From: VRUE01 sp963728045
GTDB taxonomy: Bacteria > Actinomycetota > Thermoleophilia > Solirubrobacterales > 70-9
Length of the DNA stretch: 64,000 nucleotides
NCBI GenBank assembly: GCA_963728045.1
Contig: CAVSIE010000002.1
Span: forward strand, 496,001-560,000
Direction: 5' to 3'
In this document: in pieces, positions 42,098 through 51,366 of the stretch
Numbering within the stretch: position 1 is the stretch's first letter
Layout of the letters: every line of letters starts with the position of its first letter
The notes under the pieces: generated by a model
Seen by the model: only the letters and a program-made list of their open reading frames with translations
Database searches by the model: none
Told to the model about the DNA's origin: nothing
Program-made: the position numbers and the translations under genes

Positions 42098-43242
42098 CGC
42101 AGCGCTCGGCAGACCGCCTGGGTCTGCGCGCGCCGGATCGCGCCGGCGACCTGCTGGGACCCCTGCCCGGGGACGATCTGGGCGTTGACGACGAAGACGA
42201 CCGAGCGCCGCCCTGTTGCGTCGCCGGCGACGAAGAGCCGGTAGCCGGGGAATGACCCGGTGTGTCCGAAGACGTCGCCGCAGCGGGTGCTGTAGCGGAA
42301 GATGCCGATCCCGGCGGAGTTACGCCCAGGCCCTGGCGGCGAGGAGGTCCCGGGGCGGAACGCGCCGTTCAGGCGGCGCGAGGCGCGCAGGATCGTCGGC
42401 ACGTAGGCCGGGACGAATCGCGCCAGATCAGCTGGGGTAGAGACGATGCCCCCCGAGGCCCAGGCCCCGGCCGGGTTGATCAGTTCGCTGACGTCCTCGG
42501 GCCTCTTTTCCGGCTCGACGTCGTAGCCGTGCATGAACGGGCGGGGCATCGCAACCGTCCGCGGCAGGCTGCTGCCGCCCATCCCCAGCGGCCCGAAGAT
42601 CTCACCCCGGAGCAGGCTCGCGTAGGAGCGCCCGGAGGCCTCCTCCTCCATCAGCCCCGCGGCGATGTTGTCGGTGTCGGAGTAGTGGTAGCTGGAGCCG
42701 GGGGCGAACTCGAGCGGGTCGTCGCGGACGAAGTCCGTCAACTGCAGGGGCGCGAAGTAGGCGGCGGGATCGGCGTTGAGTTGTTTGCCGAACTCGGGAT
42801 CCTGGATGTACTCGGGCAGGCCGCTGGTGTGCTGGAGCAGCTGGCGCAGCGTCACGCCTTCGGCGTTCGGCAGAACCCCGGGGATGCTCGAGCCGAGCGT
42901 GTCACCCAGTGAGAGAGACCCCTCACGGGCGAGCAGCACCGCGAGGTAGGCGTTGAAGCTCTTGGCGACGCTGGCGATGCGCACGTGTTCGTTCCGCTTG
43001 GGCAGGCGGCCATTGGAGAGGTCGGCGACGCCTGCGTAGAAGAAGTCCGTCTGCCGCTTGCCCGGGCGCTGTTCTCGGCTGACCAGGACGGAGATTCCCG
43101 GCGGCCCGGCGTTCGAGGAGACGATGCCGGTGAGCATGCTCCGCAGCTTCGGCGGCGCAGCCGCCGCCGGGCTGGCCAGCGCGGCGCAGAGCGCGAGGCA
43201 AGCCACCCACATGGCCAAGACGCTGCGTCCAGTGCGAGGCAT
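42094..43242 (-). CDS. Secreted serine hydrolase, class C beta-lactamase/DD-peptidase family
   Basis: This 382-residue exported protein has a signal peptide (VLAMWVACLALCAALASPAAA). Family motifs are IASVAKSF (SxxK, about 91-94), YHYSDTDN (YxD/N) and FGHTGSFPG (HTG). These active-site residues are complete. Typical activities are D-alanyl-D-alanine peptidase or esterase. The ATG at 43242 fits the signal peptide. The open frame beyond it is antisense to the aldehyde dehydrogenase. Confidence 0.85.
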   Translation of the reverse strand: MPRTGRSVLAMWVACLALCAALASPAAAAPPKLRSMLTGIVSSNAGPPGISVLVSREQRPGKRQTDFFYAGVADLSNGRLPKRNEHVRIASVAKSFNAYLAVLLAREGSLSLGDTLGSSIPGVLPNAEGVTLRQLLQHTSGLPEYIQDPEFGKQLNADPAAYFAPLQLTDFVRDDPLEFAPGSSYHYSDTDNIAAGLMEEEASGRSYASLLRGEIFGPLGMGGSSLPRTVAMPRPFMHGYDVEPEKRPEDVSELINPAGAWASGGIVSTPADLARFVPAYVPTILRASRRLNGAFRPGTSSPPGPGRNSAGIGIFRYSTRCGDVFGHTGSFPGYRLFVAGDATGRRSVVFVVNAQIVPGQGSQQVAGAIRRAQTQAVCRALR

Positions 43243-43314
43243 CGTCAGGAGACTAATCGTCCGAAGGCGTCCACAACACACTTGTTCCCGGCGGTAGCCT
43301 GGCCCACACCTCTG

Positions 43315-44817
43315 ATGCCGATGGAAAGCGACCACACCACTGCGCTGCTGATCGGCGGCGAGCGGGCCAGCGGGGCGGCCGCTCCGCTCCCGGTGGAGAA
43401 CCCGTTCACCACCGAGACGATCGCCGAGGCGCCCGCCGCCTCGCCCGAGCAGGTCGGCGCGGCGGTGAGCGCCGCGCGCGAGGCCTGGCCGGGGTGGGCG
43501 CGGACGACGGCCGGGGAGCGCTGCGAGCTGCTGCACGAGGTCGCACGACGGTTGCGCGAGGGCGCCGAGGAGCTGGCGCGGACGATGACCGCCGAGGGCG
43601 GCAAGCCGCTGCTGGAGAACCGCGACGAGCTGGAGTGGACGGCGGCGGCCTTCGACTACTACGCCGAGATCGGCCGCGACCACGCCGGCCGCGTCATCCC
43701 TCCGGTCGAGTCGACGCAGCTGGCGCTGGTGCTGAAGGACCCACTCGGGGTGGTCGGCTGCATCGTCCCCTGGAACTACCCGCTGCTGCTCCTCGCCTGG
43801 AAGGTGGCGCCGGCGCTGGCTGCCGGCAACTGCGTCGTCTGCAAGCCCTCGGAGCTGACCCCGCTCTCGACCCTGATGCTGGCCGGGCCCTTCGGGCACC
43901 TGCCGCCGGGGGTGGTCAACCTCGTCGCCGGCGGCGGCGAGGTCGGCGCCGCGATCGCCTCCCACCCGGACGTCGATTGCGTCGCCTTCACCGGCTCGGT
44001 CGCGACCGGCAAGAAGGTCGCCGCGGCCTGCACCGGGCGGATGGCGCGGATGAACCTCGAGATGGGCGGCAAGGACGCCTTCATCGTCTGCGCCGACGTC
44101 GCCTCCGAGCTGGAGGTCGCTGCCCGCGGCGGCGCCTGGGCGGCATTCCTCAACGCCGGCCAGGTCTGCACCTCGGCCGAGCGCTTCTACGTGGCCCAGG
44201 ACGTCTTCGACGAGTACGTCAGCGCCTTCGTCGAGCACACGCGCAGCCTCGTCCTCGGCGACCCGTTCGAGGCCGGGACCGACATCGGCCCGATGGTCTC
44301 CGAGCCCCAGCGCGCCAAGGTGATCGCGCAGCTGGAGGCGGCGAGCGCGGCGGGAGCCGAGGTCCTCGTCGGCGGCGACAGCGGCGGTATGGAGCGCGGG
44401 CACTTCCTCTCCCCCGCCGTCGTCACCGGCGCCGCCCCCGACAGCGCCCTGCTGCGCGAGGAGACCTTCGGGCCGGTCGCCCCGATCGTCCCGGTGGCAT
44501 CGCTGGACGAGGCGATCGCGCAGGCGAACAGCACCGAGTTCGGCCTCGGCGCCAACGTCTACACCAGCGACCTGGAGAGCGCGATGCGCTGCATGCGCGA
44601 GCTGCGCGCCGGCACGGTCTGGATCAACGACCCGCTGACCGACAACGACGCCGGCCCCTTCGGCGGCTTCAAGCAGTCCGGTCTCGGCCGCGAGCTGGGG
44701 CGCGAGGGCCTGGAGGCATTCCAGGAGACCAAGCACGTCCACATGGAATCGCGGATCGAGCGCAAGGAATGGTGGTACCCGTACAGCGAGTACGGGGGCG
44801 GATCAGGGGGTCAGTAG
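43315..44817 (+). CDS. NAD(P)-dependent aldehyde dehydrogenase
   Basis: This 500-residue ALDH has the cofactor region PWNYPLLLLAWKVAPALAAGNC and KPSELTPLS. Then come FTGSVATGKK, the catalytic glutamate in NLEMGGKDAF (about 245) and the catalytic cysteine in NAGQVCTSAERF (about 283). It closely resembles betaine/succinate-semialdehyde-type enzymes. It oxidises an aldehyde to an acid; substrate unknown. ATG at 43315 or 43321. It lies 13 bases upstream of the sugar aminotransferase but is probably not part of that pathway. Confidence 0.9.
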   Translation: MPMESDHTTALLIGGERASGAAAPLPVENPFTTETIAEAPAASPEQVGAAVSAAREAWPGWARTTAGERCELLHEVARRLREGAEELARTMTAEGGKPLLENRDELEWTAAAFDYYAEIGRDHAGRVIPPVESTQLALVLKDPLGVVGCIVPWNYPLLLLAWKVAPALAAGNCVVCKPSELTPLSTLMLAGPFGHLPPGVVNLVAGGGEVGAAIASHPDVDCVAFTGSVATGKKVAAACTGRMARMNLEMGGKDAFIVCADVASELEVAARGGAWAAFLNAGQVCTSAERFYVAQDVFDEYVSAFVEHTRSLVLGDPFEAGTDIGPMVSEPQRAKVIAQLEAASAAGAEVLVGGDSGGMERGHFLSPAVVTGAAPDSALLREETFGPVAPIVPVASLDEAIAQANSTEFGLGANVYTSDLESAMRCMRELRAGTVWINDPLTDNDAGPFGGFKQSGLGRELGREGLEAFQETKHVHMESRIERKEWWYPYSEYGGGSGGQ

Positions 44818-44830
44818 CCTCGACGTCGCC

Positions 44831-45952
44831 GTGACCGTCCGTGTCCCTTTCCTCGACCTTGGCGCCGCGCGCTTGGAGCTCGACGGAGAACTGGAGGCGG
44901 CGGTCGGCAGGGTGCTCGAGTCCGGGTGGTACCTGCTCGGCGAGGAGCTGGAGGGGTTCGAGCGCGAGTTCGCCGCCTACTGCGGCACGCGCCACTGCGT
45001 CGGCGTCGCCAGCGGCCTCAGCGCGATCGAGCTGGCGCTGCGCGGGGCGGGGGTCGGTCCCGGCGACGAGGTGATCGTGCCGGCTTACACCTGGATCGCG
45101 ACCTGGCTCGCCGTCACCAGGACCGGCGCCCGCCCGGTCGGCGTCGACGTCGAGGAGGCGACCTACAACATCGATCCGCGACTGATCGAGGCTGCGATCA
45201 CCGAGCGGACGGCGGCGATCGTCCCCGTCCACCTGCGCGGGGAGCCGGCCGAGATTGACGCGATCGCCGCAGTTGCCGCAACCAACGACCTGCTCGTAGT
45301 CGAGGACGCTGCCCAGGCCCACGGCGCCAGACACCGCGGCCGCCGCGCCGGCGCCCTCGGCCACGCCGGGGCCTTTTCCTTCTACCCGTCCAAGAACCTC
45401 GGCTGCATCGGCGACGGCGGCGCGGTCACGACCGACGACGACGAGCTGGCCGACCGGGTGCGGCTCCTGCGCAACTACGGGATGCGAAACCGCTACGAGA
45501 TCGAGCAGGCCGGCGTGAATTCGCGCCTCGCCGAGGTGCAGGCGGCGGCACTGCGGACGATGCTGCCGAGGCTCGACTCTTGGAACCGGAGCAGAGCCGG
45601 GCTCGCCGAGATCTATCTCGAAGCTTTCCGGGGCCATGGCACGATCTCCGTCCCGGCCGTTCCCGAGTGGGCCGATCCGGTCTGGCACCTGTTCGCAATC
45701 GGCCATCCGGACCGCGACTCCTGCATGCGCTCGCTCTCCGAGCAGGGGATCGAGACCCTTGTCCACTACCCCGTGCTGCCGTCCCAAGCCACCCCCTACG
45801 CCGAGGACTGGCCGCCAGGCAGCTTTCCCGTCGCCGAACGCCTCGCCTCCTCGGCGCTCAGCCTGCCGCTCTACCCCCAGCTCGACCCCGCCACCGTCAG
45901 ACAGGTGGCCGGCGCGGTGCTGGCGACGGTCGGCGCGCCGTCGTCGGCGTAG
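44831..45952 (+). CDS. DegT/DnrJ/EryC1-family sugar aminotransferase (FdtB/QdtB-like)
   Basis: This 373-residue PLP enzyme has the family motifs GVASGLSAIELAL, VEDAAQAHGARHRGR and the PLP lysine in FSFYPSKNLGCIGDGG (about 187). It transfers an amino group to a keto-sugar nucleotide. With the FdtA-like ketoisomerase and hexapeptide acetyltransferase downstream, I infer a dTDP-3-amino-3,6-dideoxyhexose product. GTG start at 44831. No dTDP-glucose synthase or dehydratase gene is in the window. Confidence 0.85.
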   Translation: MTVRVPFLDLGAARLELDGELEAAVGRVLESGWYLLGEELEGFEREFAAYCGTRHCVGVASGLSAIELALRGAGVGPGDEVIVPAYTWIATWLAVTRTGARPVGVDVEEATYNIDPRLIEAAITERTAAIVPVHLRGEPAEIDAIAAVAATNDLLVVEDAAQAHGARHRGRRAGALGHAGAFSFYPSKNLGCIGDGGAVTTDDDELADRVRLLRNYGMRNRYEIEQAGVNSRLAEVQAAALRTMLPRLDSWNRSRAGLAEIYLEAFRGHGTISVPAVPEWADPVWHLFAIGHPDRDSCMRSLSEQGIETLVHYPVLPSQATPYAEDWPPGSFPVAERLASSALSLPLYPQLDPATVRQVAGAVLATVGAPSSA

Positions 45953-45966
45953 CATCCCCCGCCACG

Positions 45967-46947
45967 ATGTCCGCGCAGGACTCATCCCGGAGCTTCGTGC
46001 GGCGCACGGCCCGCCAGCTCAGGTCGAAGCTGCACACCGACGTGCACGAAGGGCTCGCCGACCTGCAGGCCTCGATCGCCCACCTCCAGGCGGACCTCAC
46101 CGGCGTGCGTGACGAGGTCAGACATCTGCACGAGCGTCTCGACTCAGTCGAGGCCGACGCCCGGCGGGCCGCCGAGATCGCCCGCCACGCCTACGACGAA
46201 GAGCCGGCGAACAGGAGGAGGCTGCGCGAGCTGCGCGCCAGCGAGGAGTACGAGCTGGCCTTCACCGAAGCAGAGCCGCTGGTCACCTTCATCGTCCCCA
46301 CCTACGACTCCTACGAGACGCTGCGCGACGTCGCCCTCCCCTCGATCCTGAACCAGGCCTACTCGAACCTGCAGGTGATCGTCACCGGCGACTGCGCCCC
46401 TCCTCAGACCGAGAAGGCGATCGCGGAAGTCGGCGACCCCCGCGTCACCTACGTCAACCGCACGATCAGGGGCCCATACCCCGAGGACCAGTCGCGGCGC
46501 TGGTTCTCGATCGGCGTGCCGCCCGCCAACGACGCGCTCGGCCTCGTCCGTGGGCGCTGGATAGCAATGCTCGGCGACGACGACGCGATCCGCCCCGACC
46601 ACACCGAGGATCTCCTGGCCGCGGCCCGCGAGCACAGCTACGAGCACTGTTACGGGCTGCAGCTGGTCAACTTCGCCGAAGGAGAGCCGATCACGCTGGG
46701 CCGGTTCCCGCCCGAGCTCGGCCAGTGGGGGCTACAGGCAGCCATATACCACGCCGGTCTCCGCTTCTTCGAAGGCGAGCTCTCCGACTCGATCTACGAC
46801 GAGCCGAGCGACTGGTCGAAGTGCCGGCGGATGATCCGGGCAGGCGTCCGCTTCGGGATGATCGACGAGGTCGTCGTCGATAAGAACGAGACCCGCCGCC
46901 ACTCCGCCCGCGAGTGGGAAGAGGGCGGCGTCCCCACCGTGGGCTAG
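45967..46947 (+). CDS. Family 2 glycosyltransferase with N-terminal coiled coil
   Basis: The protein has 326 residues. Residues 1-85 are a coiled coil (LADLQASIAHLQADLTGVRDEVRHLHERLD). From about 103 a GT-A fold begins with VTFIVPTYDSYETLRDVALPSIL, followed by VIVTGDCAPPQ and the metal-binding AMLGDDDAIRP. It would attach the amino sugar made by the neighbours to a surface polymer. The coiled coil may tether it to a complex. It ends three bases past the stop of the convergent ketoisomerase gene. Confidence 0.85.
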   Translation: MSAQDSSRSFVRRTARQLRSKLHTDVHEGLADLQASIAHLQADLTGVRDEVRHLHERLDSVEADARRAAEIARHAYDEEPANRRRLRELRASEEYELAFTEAEPLVTFIVPTYDSYETLRDVALPSILNQAYSNLQVIVTGDCAPPQTEKAIAEVGDPRVTYVNRTIRGPYPEDQSRRWFSIGVPPANDALGLVRGRWIAMLGDDDAIRPDHTEDLLAAAREHSYEHCYGLQLVNFAEGEPITLGRFPPELGQWGLQAAIYHAGLRFFEGELSDSIYDEPSDWSKCRRMIRAGVRFGMIDEVVVDKNETRRHSAREWEEGGVPTVG

Positions 46948-47399
46948 CCGACCGCGCCGGCCGCCCGTACCATCCTCAGGAACTCAGCGTGGTCGCGGAT
47001 GTAGTCGGCCTCGTCGAAGTGGGCCGAGGTGAGAACCAGGTAGACGGTGCCCGGGGCGAAGCCGACGAGGTCGTGCCAGACCATCGGCGGCAAGTAGAGA
47101 CCGACGCGCGGGTCCTCCAGCCCAAACGTGCGCTGCTCCCTACCGTCGTCGACGACGGCTTCGAGGCGTCCGCTGAGGCAGAACACGATCTGCTCCAAGG
47201 TCAGGTGGGCATGGCCACCGCGAACGGCATCGCCAGGGACGCCGTAGACGTGGAAGGTGCGGACGATCGGGAACGGGATCTGGCTGCCCGCCTCGGCGAA
47301 GGCGAGGTTCCCCTGGGAATCCTCGACGACAGGCAGCTCTATCTGTCGGCATTCCTCGATTCCCACAGCGCCGCCGACCCTAGCAACGGCCAAGCTCAC
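46944..47399 (-). CDS. Sugar 3,4-ketoisomerase, FdtA/QdtA cupin family
   Basis: This protein of about 151 residues has a single WxcM-like cupin domain: FPIVRTFHVYGVPGDAVRGGHAHL, EQIVFCLSGRLEAVVDDG and VGLYLPPMVWHDL. It would convert dTDP-4-keto-6-deoxyglucose to the 3-keto isomer, the substrate of the aminotransferase. I chose GTG 47399; other GTG/TTG starts lie within 45 bases. It is on the opposite strand to its partners, an unusual arrangement for a biosynthetic step. Confidence 0.8.
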   Translation of the reverse strand: MSLAVARVGGAVGIEECRQIELPVVEDSQGNLAFAEAGSQIPFPIVRTFHVYGVPGDAVRGGHAHLTLEQIVFCLSGRLEAVVDDGREQRTFGLEDPRVGLYLPPMVWHDLVGFAPGTVYLVLTSAHFDEADYIRDHAEFLRMVRAAGAVG

Positions 47400-47451
47400 T
47401 CCAGCGGCCACGCTACGATCCGCCGCCCCCGAGACCGGAAAGGAGCCTCCG

Positions 47452-48168
47452 ATGCCCACGATCCACTCGAGCGCCGTAGTCGAGACCGACGCGATCGGCG
47501 AGGAAGTCGCGATCGGCGAGTTCGCCATCGTCAGGCCCGGCGCGGTCCTCGGCGACGGGGTGACGATCCACCCGCATGTCGTCATCGATAAGAACGTCGA
47601 GATCGGCGCCGGCGCCGACGTGCTCCCCGGCGCCCTCATCGGCCGCCGTCCGCGCGCGGTCGGAGCGATCTCCCGCGAGCCGACCTACCGCGAAGTGCTG
47701 CGCATCGGCCCCGGCTGCTCGATCGGGGCCCACGCGATCATCTACTACGACGTCGAGGTCGGCAGCGAAACGCTGATCGGCGACACGGCGGCGCTGCGTG
47801 AGACCGCCCGGGTCGGCAGCGGCTGCGCAATCGGCCGCGCCGCGGTGGTCGACCGCGAAATGGAGGTCGGCGACGGCACGTTCATCGGGTTCGCAACCTC
47901 GCTGGCCTCCAAGAGCACGATCGGGAAGAACGTCTTCATCGCCCAGCACGTGGTGATGACCAACGACAACTCGCTCGGCGCTGGGGGCTGGGTCGAGGAG
48001 CAGATCGAAGGGCAGACGATCGAAGACGAGGCGAAGATCGGGGCGAACGCGACGCTGTTGCCGGGAGTGACGATCGGCCGCGGCGCGATCGTCGGCGCGG
48101 GCTCCGTGGTGACGCGCGACGTCGAGCCCGGCGTCACGGTGCTCGGGGTGCCGGCTAGGCCGGCCTGA
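47452..48168 (+). CDS. Hexapeptide-repeat acyltransferase (FdtC/QdtC-like)
   Basis: This 238-residue left-handed beta-helix protein has many hexapeptides of the type IGEEVAIGEFAIV, IGPGCSIGAHAII and IGKNVFIAQHVVM, and ends VTRDVEPGVTVLGVPARPA. The catalytic histidine is probably in AQHVVMTNDN. In the Fdt/Qdt pathways this enzyme N-acetylates the 3-amino sugar nucleotide. The ATG at 47452 follows GAAAGGAG. It overlaps the convergent methyltransferase by 14 bases. Confidence 0.8.
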   Translation: MPTIHSSAVVETDAIGEEVAIGEFAIVRPGAVLGDGVTIHPHVVIDKNVEIGAGADVLPGALIGRRPRAVGAISREPTYREVLRIGPGCSIGAHAIIYYDVEVGSETLIGDTAALRETARVGSGCAIGRAAVVDREMEVGDGTFIGFATSLASKSTIGKNVFIAQHVVMTNDNSLGAGGWVEEQIEGQTIEDEAKIGANATLLPGVTIGRGAIVGAGSVVTRDVEPGVTVLGVPARPA

Positions 48169-48787
48169 CCCCGATCAGCAACGCCATCTCGAGCCACTTC
48201 CAGTAGCAGTCGACGTCGTCGAAGCCGAGCTCGCGCAGCCACGAGAGCTGCGTCTCGACGTCGAGGCAGCGGTCGGAGGGGTCCTCGTTCTCGATCGGCT
48301 CATCGATCGCGGCGAAGAAGGCCAGGTGCAGGCGCTTGGTCGGCGAGGCGACGTGCTCGAAGTTGGCGAACACCCCGCCCGGTTCGAGCAGGTCGAAGGC
48401 CTCGGCGCAGAGGGAGCGCTTGCGCTCATGCTCGAGGTGGTGGATCGCCATCGAGGAGACGACCGCGTCGAAGCGGCCGAGATCGGGCAGCGGCTCGCCG
48501 AGGTCGTGCTCGACGAGGTCGATGCGCTCGTCCCCGGCGAAGCGCTCGCGCGCCGCCTCGAGCATGACCCCGGAGAAGTCGAGTCCGACACCGGTCATCT
48601 CGGGCCGGTCCACCTGGAGCAGGGCGAGCAATCGCCCGTCTCCCATGCCAAGGTCGAGCACGCGCCGTACGCCGCGGGGCACGTGCTCGAGCAGCACCCT
48701 CTCCCCCTCGCTGCGGTGCGGGAACTCATCCGCCCTGGCCAGATAGCGGTCGGCACGCTCGGCGTTCATCCACTCCTCTCCGGGCAT
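48155..48787 (-). CDS. Class I SAM-dependent methyltransferase
   Basis: This 210-residue Rossmann methyltransferase has motif I RRVLDLGMGDGRLLALL (about 41-57), acidic loop GLDFSGVML, motif II DLVEHDLGEPLP and DAVVSSMAIHHLEHE, plus LLEPGGVFANFEHV. The substrate is unknown. It follows the sugar-acetyltransferase gene tail to tail. It could act on sugars or a small metabolite. Confidence 0.8.
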   Translation of the reverse strand: MPGEEWMNAERADRYLARADEFPHRSEGERVLLEHVPRGVRRVLDLGMGDGRLLALLQVDRPEMTGVGLDFSGVMLEAARERFAGDERIDLVEHDLGEPLPDLGRFDAVVSSMAIHHLEHERKRSLCAEAFDLLEPGGVFANFEHVASPTKRLHLAFFAAIDEPIENEDPSDRCLDVETQLSWLRELGFDDVDCYWKWLEMALLIGVRPA

Positions 48788-48798
48788 GCTTCTTCATA

Positions 48799-49314
48799 TC
48801 ACTGAGGCGACAACGCGGAGAGCTGAACGATCGGGATCGTCCGGTTCACCTCCGCCGCTTCCCGGCGGTACGCCGCGTATGGCGCGAAGAAGCGATCGGC
48901 GAGCTGCCAGAGCCGCTCGCGCTCGGCCTCGTCGCTGACCACGGTCGCCCGCATCGGGATGCCGCCGAAGGTGACGTCGGGATGGGCGCGGAGGTTGTGG
49001 AACCAGGCCGGGTGCCTGTCCATGCCAAGTTTCGAAGCGACGATCGTCACCCGCTCGCCATCGTGGAAGTAGATGACCGTGTTGCGCCGCGTCGCGCCGC
49101 TCTTCGCGCCCCGGGTTTCGAGCAGAGCTGTGGGGATCAGAGTGAGGCCAGAGCCGAGACGACCCCGGGTCGCCCGCATCAGCAGCGGATCGAGCTTCCA
49201 GAGGACGTGGACGGAGATGAATCGTCCCAGGCGAGTGTTTGCGAGCACGGCGTAAGCCCGGCTGAGCCGGCTGCGCGGGCGATTCGGGTCGACGTACCTG
49301 AGCCGGGCGGCCAA
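48799..49314 (-). CDS. Nitroreductase family deazaflavin-dependent oxidoreductase
   Basis: This protein of about 171 residues resembles the Ddn/F420-dependent split-barrel group: LIPTALLETRGAKSGATRRNTVIYFHDGERVTIVASKLG, HPAWFHNLRAHPDVTF and a final PIVQL. It probably uses F420 or a related flavin to reduce a quinone or nitro compound. The start is uncertain; TTG 49314 is the best internal choice. Together with the FMN reductase gene that ends four bases upstream it forms an operon. Confidence 0.75.
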   Translation of the reverse strand: MAARLRYVDPNRPRSRLSRAYAVLANTRLGRFISVHVLWKLDPLLMRATRGRLGSGLTLIPTALLETRGAKSGATRRNTVIYFHDGERVTIVASKLGMDRHPAWFHNLRAHPDVTFGGIPMRATVVSDEAERERLWQLADRFFAPYAAYRREAAEVNRTIPIVQLSALSPQ

Positions 49315-49318
49315 CTGG

Positions 49319-50026
49319 CTATGCCCGATGCTCCGGGTTGGGGAAGTCGAAGCGGCAGCCGGCATCCCACTCGGTCCGCTGGTTGCCGTGGGCGGGGATG
49401 CCGCCGGAGTCCTTGAGCATCCGCGCCAGGTGGAGCATGTTCCAGGCGGCGAAGGTCGTGTTGCGGTTGGTGAAGTCGTTCTCCGGGCCGCCCGAGCCCT
49501 CGTCGAGGTAGGACGGCCCAGGGCCGGCCTCACCGATCCAGCCGGCGTCGGCCTGGGGAGGAATCGTGTAGCCGAGGTGCTGGAGCGAGTAGAGCACGTT
49601 CATCGCGCAGTGCTTGACACCGTCCTCGTTGCCGGTCACCAGGCAGCCGCCGACCTTGCCGTAGTAGGCGTACTGGCCGCGGTCGTTCAGCAGGTGCGAG
49701 TTGCCGTAGAGGCGCTCGATGACCTGTGTCGCGACCGAGGACTTCTCCCCCAGCCAGATCGACATCCCGAGCACGAGGATGTCGGCCGCCATCACCTTCT
49801 CGAAGATCGCTGGCCACTCGTCGGCGTCCCAGCCGTGCTCGGTCATGTCCGGCCAGACGCCGGTGGCGACCTGGCGATCGATCGCGCGGATGCACTCGAC
49901 CTCGACCCCGTTGCGACGCATGATCTCCATCGAGAGGTCCATCAGGCCCTGCGTGTTCGACACCTCGGGGCTGCGCTTCAGCGTGCAGTTGACGAAGAGC
50001 GCACGCAGGTCGGAGTAGTCGGCCAT
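49319..50026 (-). CDS. NADPH-dependent FMN reductase / flavodoxin-family protein
   Basis: This 235-residue flavodoxin-like fold has ALFVNCTLKRSPEVSNTQGLMD (phosphate loop), ADILVLGMSIWLGEKSSVATQVIERLYG and GGCLVTGNEDGVKHCAMNVLYSLQHLGY, the isoalloxazine-binding region. It would reduce FMN or a quinone with NAD(P)H and may supply reduced flavin to the downstream nitroreductase-like protein. The ATG at 50026 is divergent from nothing; the next upstream gene is on the same strand. Confidence 0.8.
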   Translation of the reverse strand: MADYSDLRALFVNCTLKRSPEVSNTQGLMDLSMEIMRRNGVEVECIRAIDRQVATGVWPDMTEHGWDADEWPAIFEKVMAADILVLGMSIWLGEKSSVATQVIERLYGNSHLLNDRGQYAYYGKVGGCLVTGNEDGVKHCAMNVLYSLQHLGYTIPPQADAGWIGEAGPGPSYLDEGSGGPENDFTNRNTTFAAWNMLHLARMLKDSGGIPAHGNQRTEWDAGCRFDFPNPEHRA

Positions 50027-50075
50027 CCCGGGGAGCGTATTGGCTCCTCGCCGGCGTCCGGGTGGGGCACGGCGA

Positions 50076-51335
50076 CTAGCGCCGGCCCTCGGCCCGCGCC
50101 TGCAGCAGCTCGCGTTCGGGCGCGCTGCCGCTCATCGCCGCTGCGCGAGCGAACTCCGCCGCCGCCTCTTCGGCGCGGCCGAGCCGCTCGAGCAGCTCGC
50201 CGCGGGCGGCCGGCAGCAGGTGGTAGCCGGAGAGTGCCGACTCTCCGGCGAGATCGTCGAGCAGCTCCAGGCCCGCCGCCGGGCCGAACGCCATCCCCAC
50301 CGCGACGGCACGGTTCAGCCGCACGACCGGTGAGCCGGTGATCGCGGCGAGGCCGTCGTAGTAGGCGACGATCCGCTCCCACTCGGTCTGCTCCGGCGTC
50401 CGGGCCCGCGCGTGGCATGCGGCGATCCCGGCCTGCAGCGCGTAGGGGCCAAGCGGCCGCCCCAGCGCTTCCGCCCGCTCCAGCCCCTTCAGGCCGCGCC
50501 CGATCAGGACGAAGTCCCAGCGCGAGCGGTCCTGCTCGAGCAAGGGGATCGCTTCGCCGGTAGGGCCGGTACGGGCTGGGAAGCGCGCCGCCTGCAGCTC
50601 CATCAGCGCCAGCAGGCCCAGCGCCTCCGGCTCGCGCGGCGCCAGGCCGACGAGGATCCGCCCCAGCCGCATCGCCTCCTCGCAGAGGTCGGCCCGGATC
50701 CAATCCTCGCCGCCGCTTGCCGCGTAGCCCTCGTTGTAGATCGCGTAGATCACCTCCAGCACCGAGGCGAGGCGCTGCTCGCGCTCGGCGGCGCCCGGCG
50801 CCTCGATCGGCACCCGCGCCTCGGCCAGGGTCCGCTTGGCGCGGACGATCCGCTGCGCCACCGTCGACTCCTTGGCGAGGAAGGCGCGGGCGATCTCCGC
50901 CGTGCTCAGCGAGCCGACCAGGCGCAGGGTCAGCGCCACCCGTGCCTCGGTGGAGAGCACCGGGTGGCAGGCGGTGAAGATCAGGCTGAGCAGGTCGTCT
51001 TCGATCTCGTCGTCGGCAGCGGCGGCGAGATCGGGCTCGGCGAGGCGCGCCTGCAGCTCGACTTCGTGCCCCAGCTCCTCCTCCTTGCGGGCCGCCATCT
51101 GGCCGTGTCGCAGGCGGTCGATCCCCCGGTTCTTCGCCGTCGTCATCAGCCAGGCGCCGGGATTGTCGGGAACGCCCGAGGCGGGCCACTGCTCCAGCGC
51201 TGCGACAAGCGCGTCCTGGGCCAGGTCCTCGGCCACGCCGACGTCGCCCGCGATGCGCGCCAGGCCGGCAATCAGCCGCGCCGACTCGATCCGCCAGACG
51301 GCGTCGATCGTGCGGCGGGCGTCGTCTTGCTCCAT
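50076..51335 (-). CDS. ECF sigma factor of the ECF42 group (TPR-like C-terminal domain)
   Basis: This 419-residue protein has an N-terminal ECF core with region 2 (DVGVAEDLAQDALVAALEQW, NPGAWLMTTAKNRGIDRLR) and region 4 (LRLVGSLSTAEIARAFLAKESTVAQRIVRAKRTL). A long C-terminal DUF6596/TPR-like extension follows (YAIYNEGYAASGG ... RAVAVGMAFGPAAGLELLDDL). This is the ECF42 architecture, in which the C-terminal domain replaces an anti-sigma factor. The DGPF/YCII gene 31 bases upstream is its usual partner. Confidence 0.85.
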   Translation of the reverse strand: MEQDDARRTIDAVWRIESARLIAGLARIAGDVGVAEDLAQDALVAALEQWPASGVPDNPGAWLMTTAKNRGIDRLRHGQMAARKEEELGHEVELQARLAEPDLAAAADDEIEDDLLSLIFTACHPVLSTEARVALTLRLVGSLSTAEIARAFLAKESTVAQRIVRAKRTLAEARVPIEAPGAAEREQRLASVLEVIYAIYNEGYAASGGEDWIRADLCEEAMRLGRILVGLAPREPEALGLLALMELQAARFPARTGPTGEAIPLLEQDRSRWDFVLIGRGLKGLERAEALGRPLGPYALQAGIAACHARARTPEQTEWERIVAYYDGLAAITGSPVVRLNRAVAVGMAFGPAAGLELLDDLAGESALSGYHLLPAARGELLERLGRAEEAAAEFARAAAMSGSAPERELLQARAEGRR

Positions 51336-51366
51336 GCTCAACTCGCCCGCCGCGCGCTCCGGCCCG

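Noticed and set aside
42094..44742. 882-residue minus-strand protein
   Set aside because: Only the part from 43242 onward is a real serine hydrolase; the rest is the antisense frame of the aldehyde dehydrogenase and looks low-complexity.
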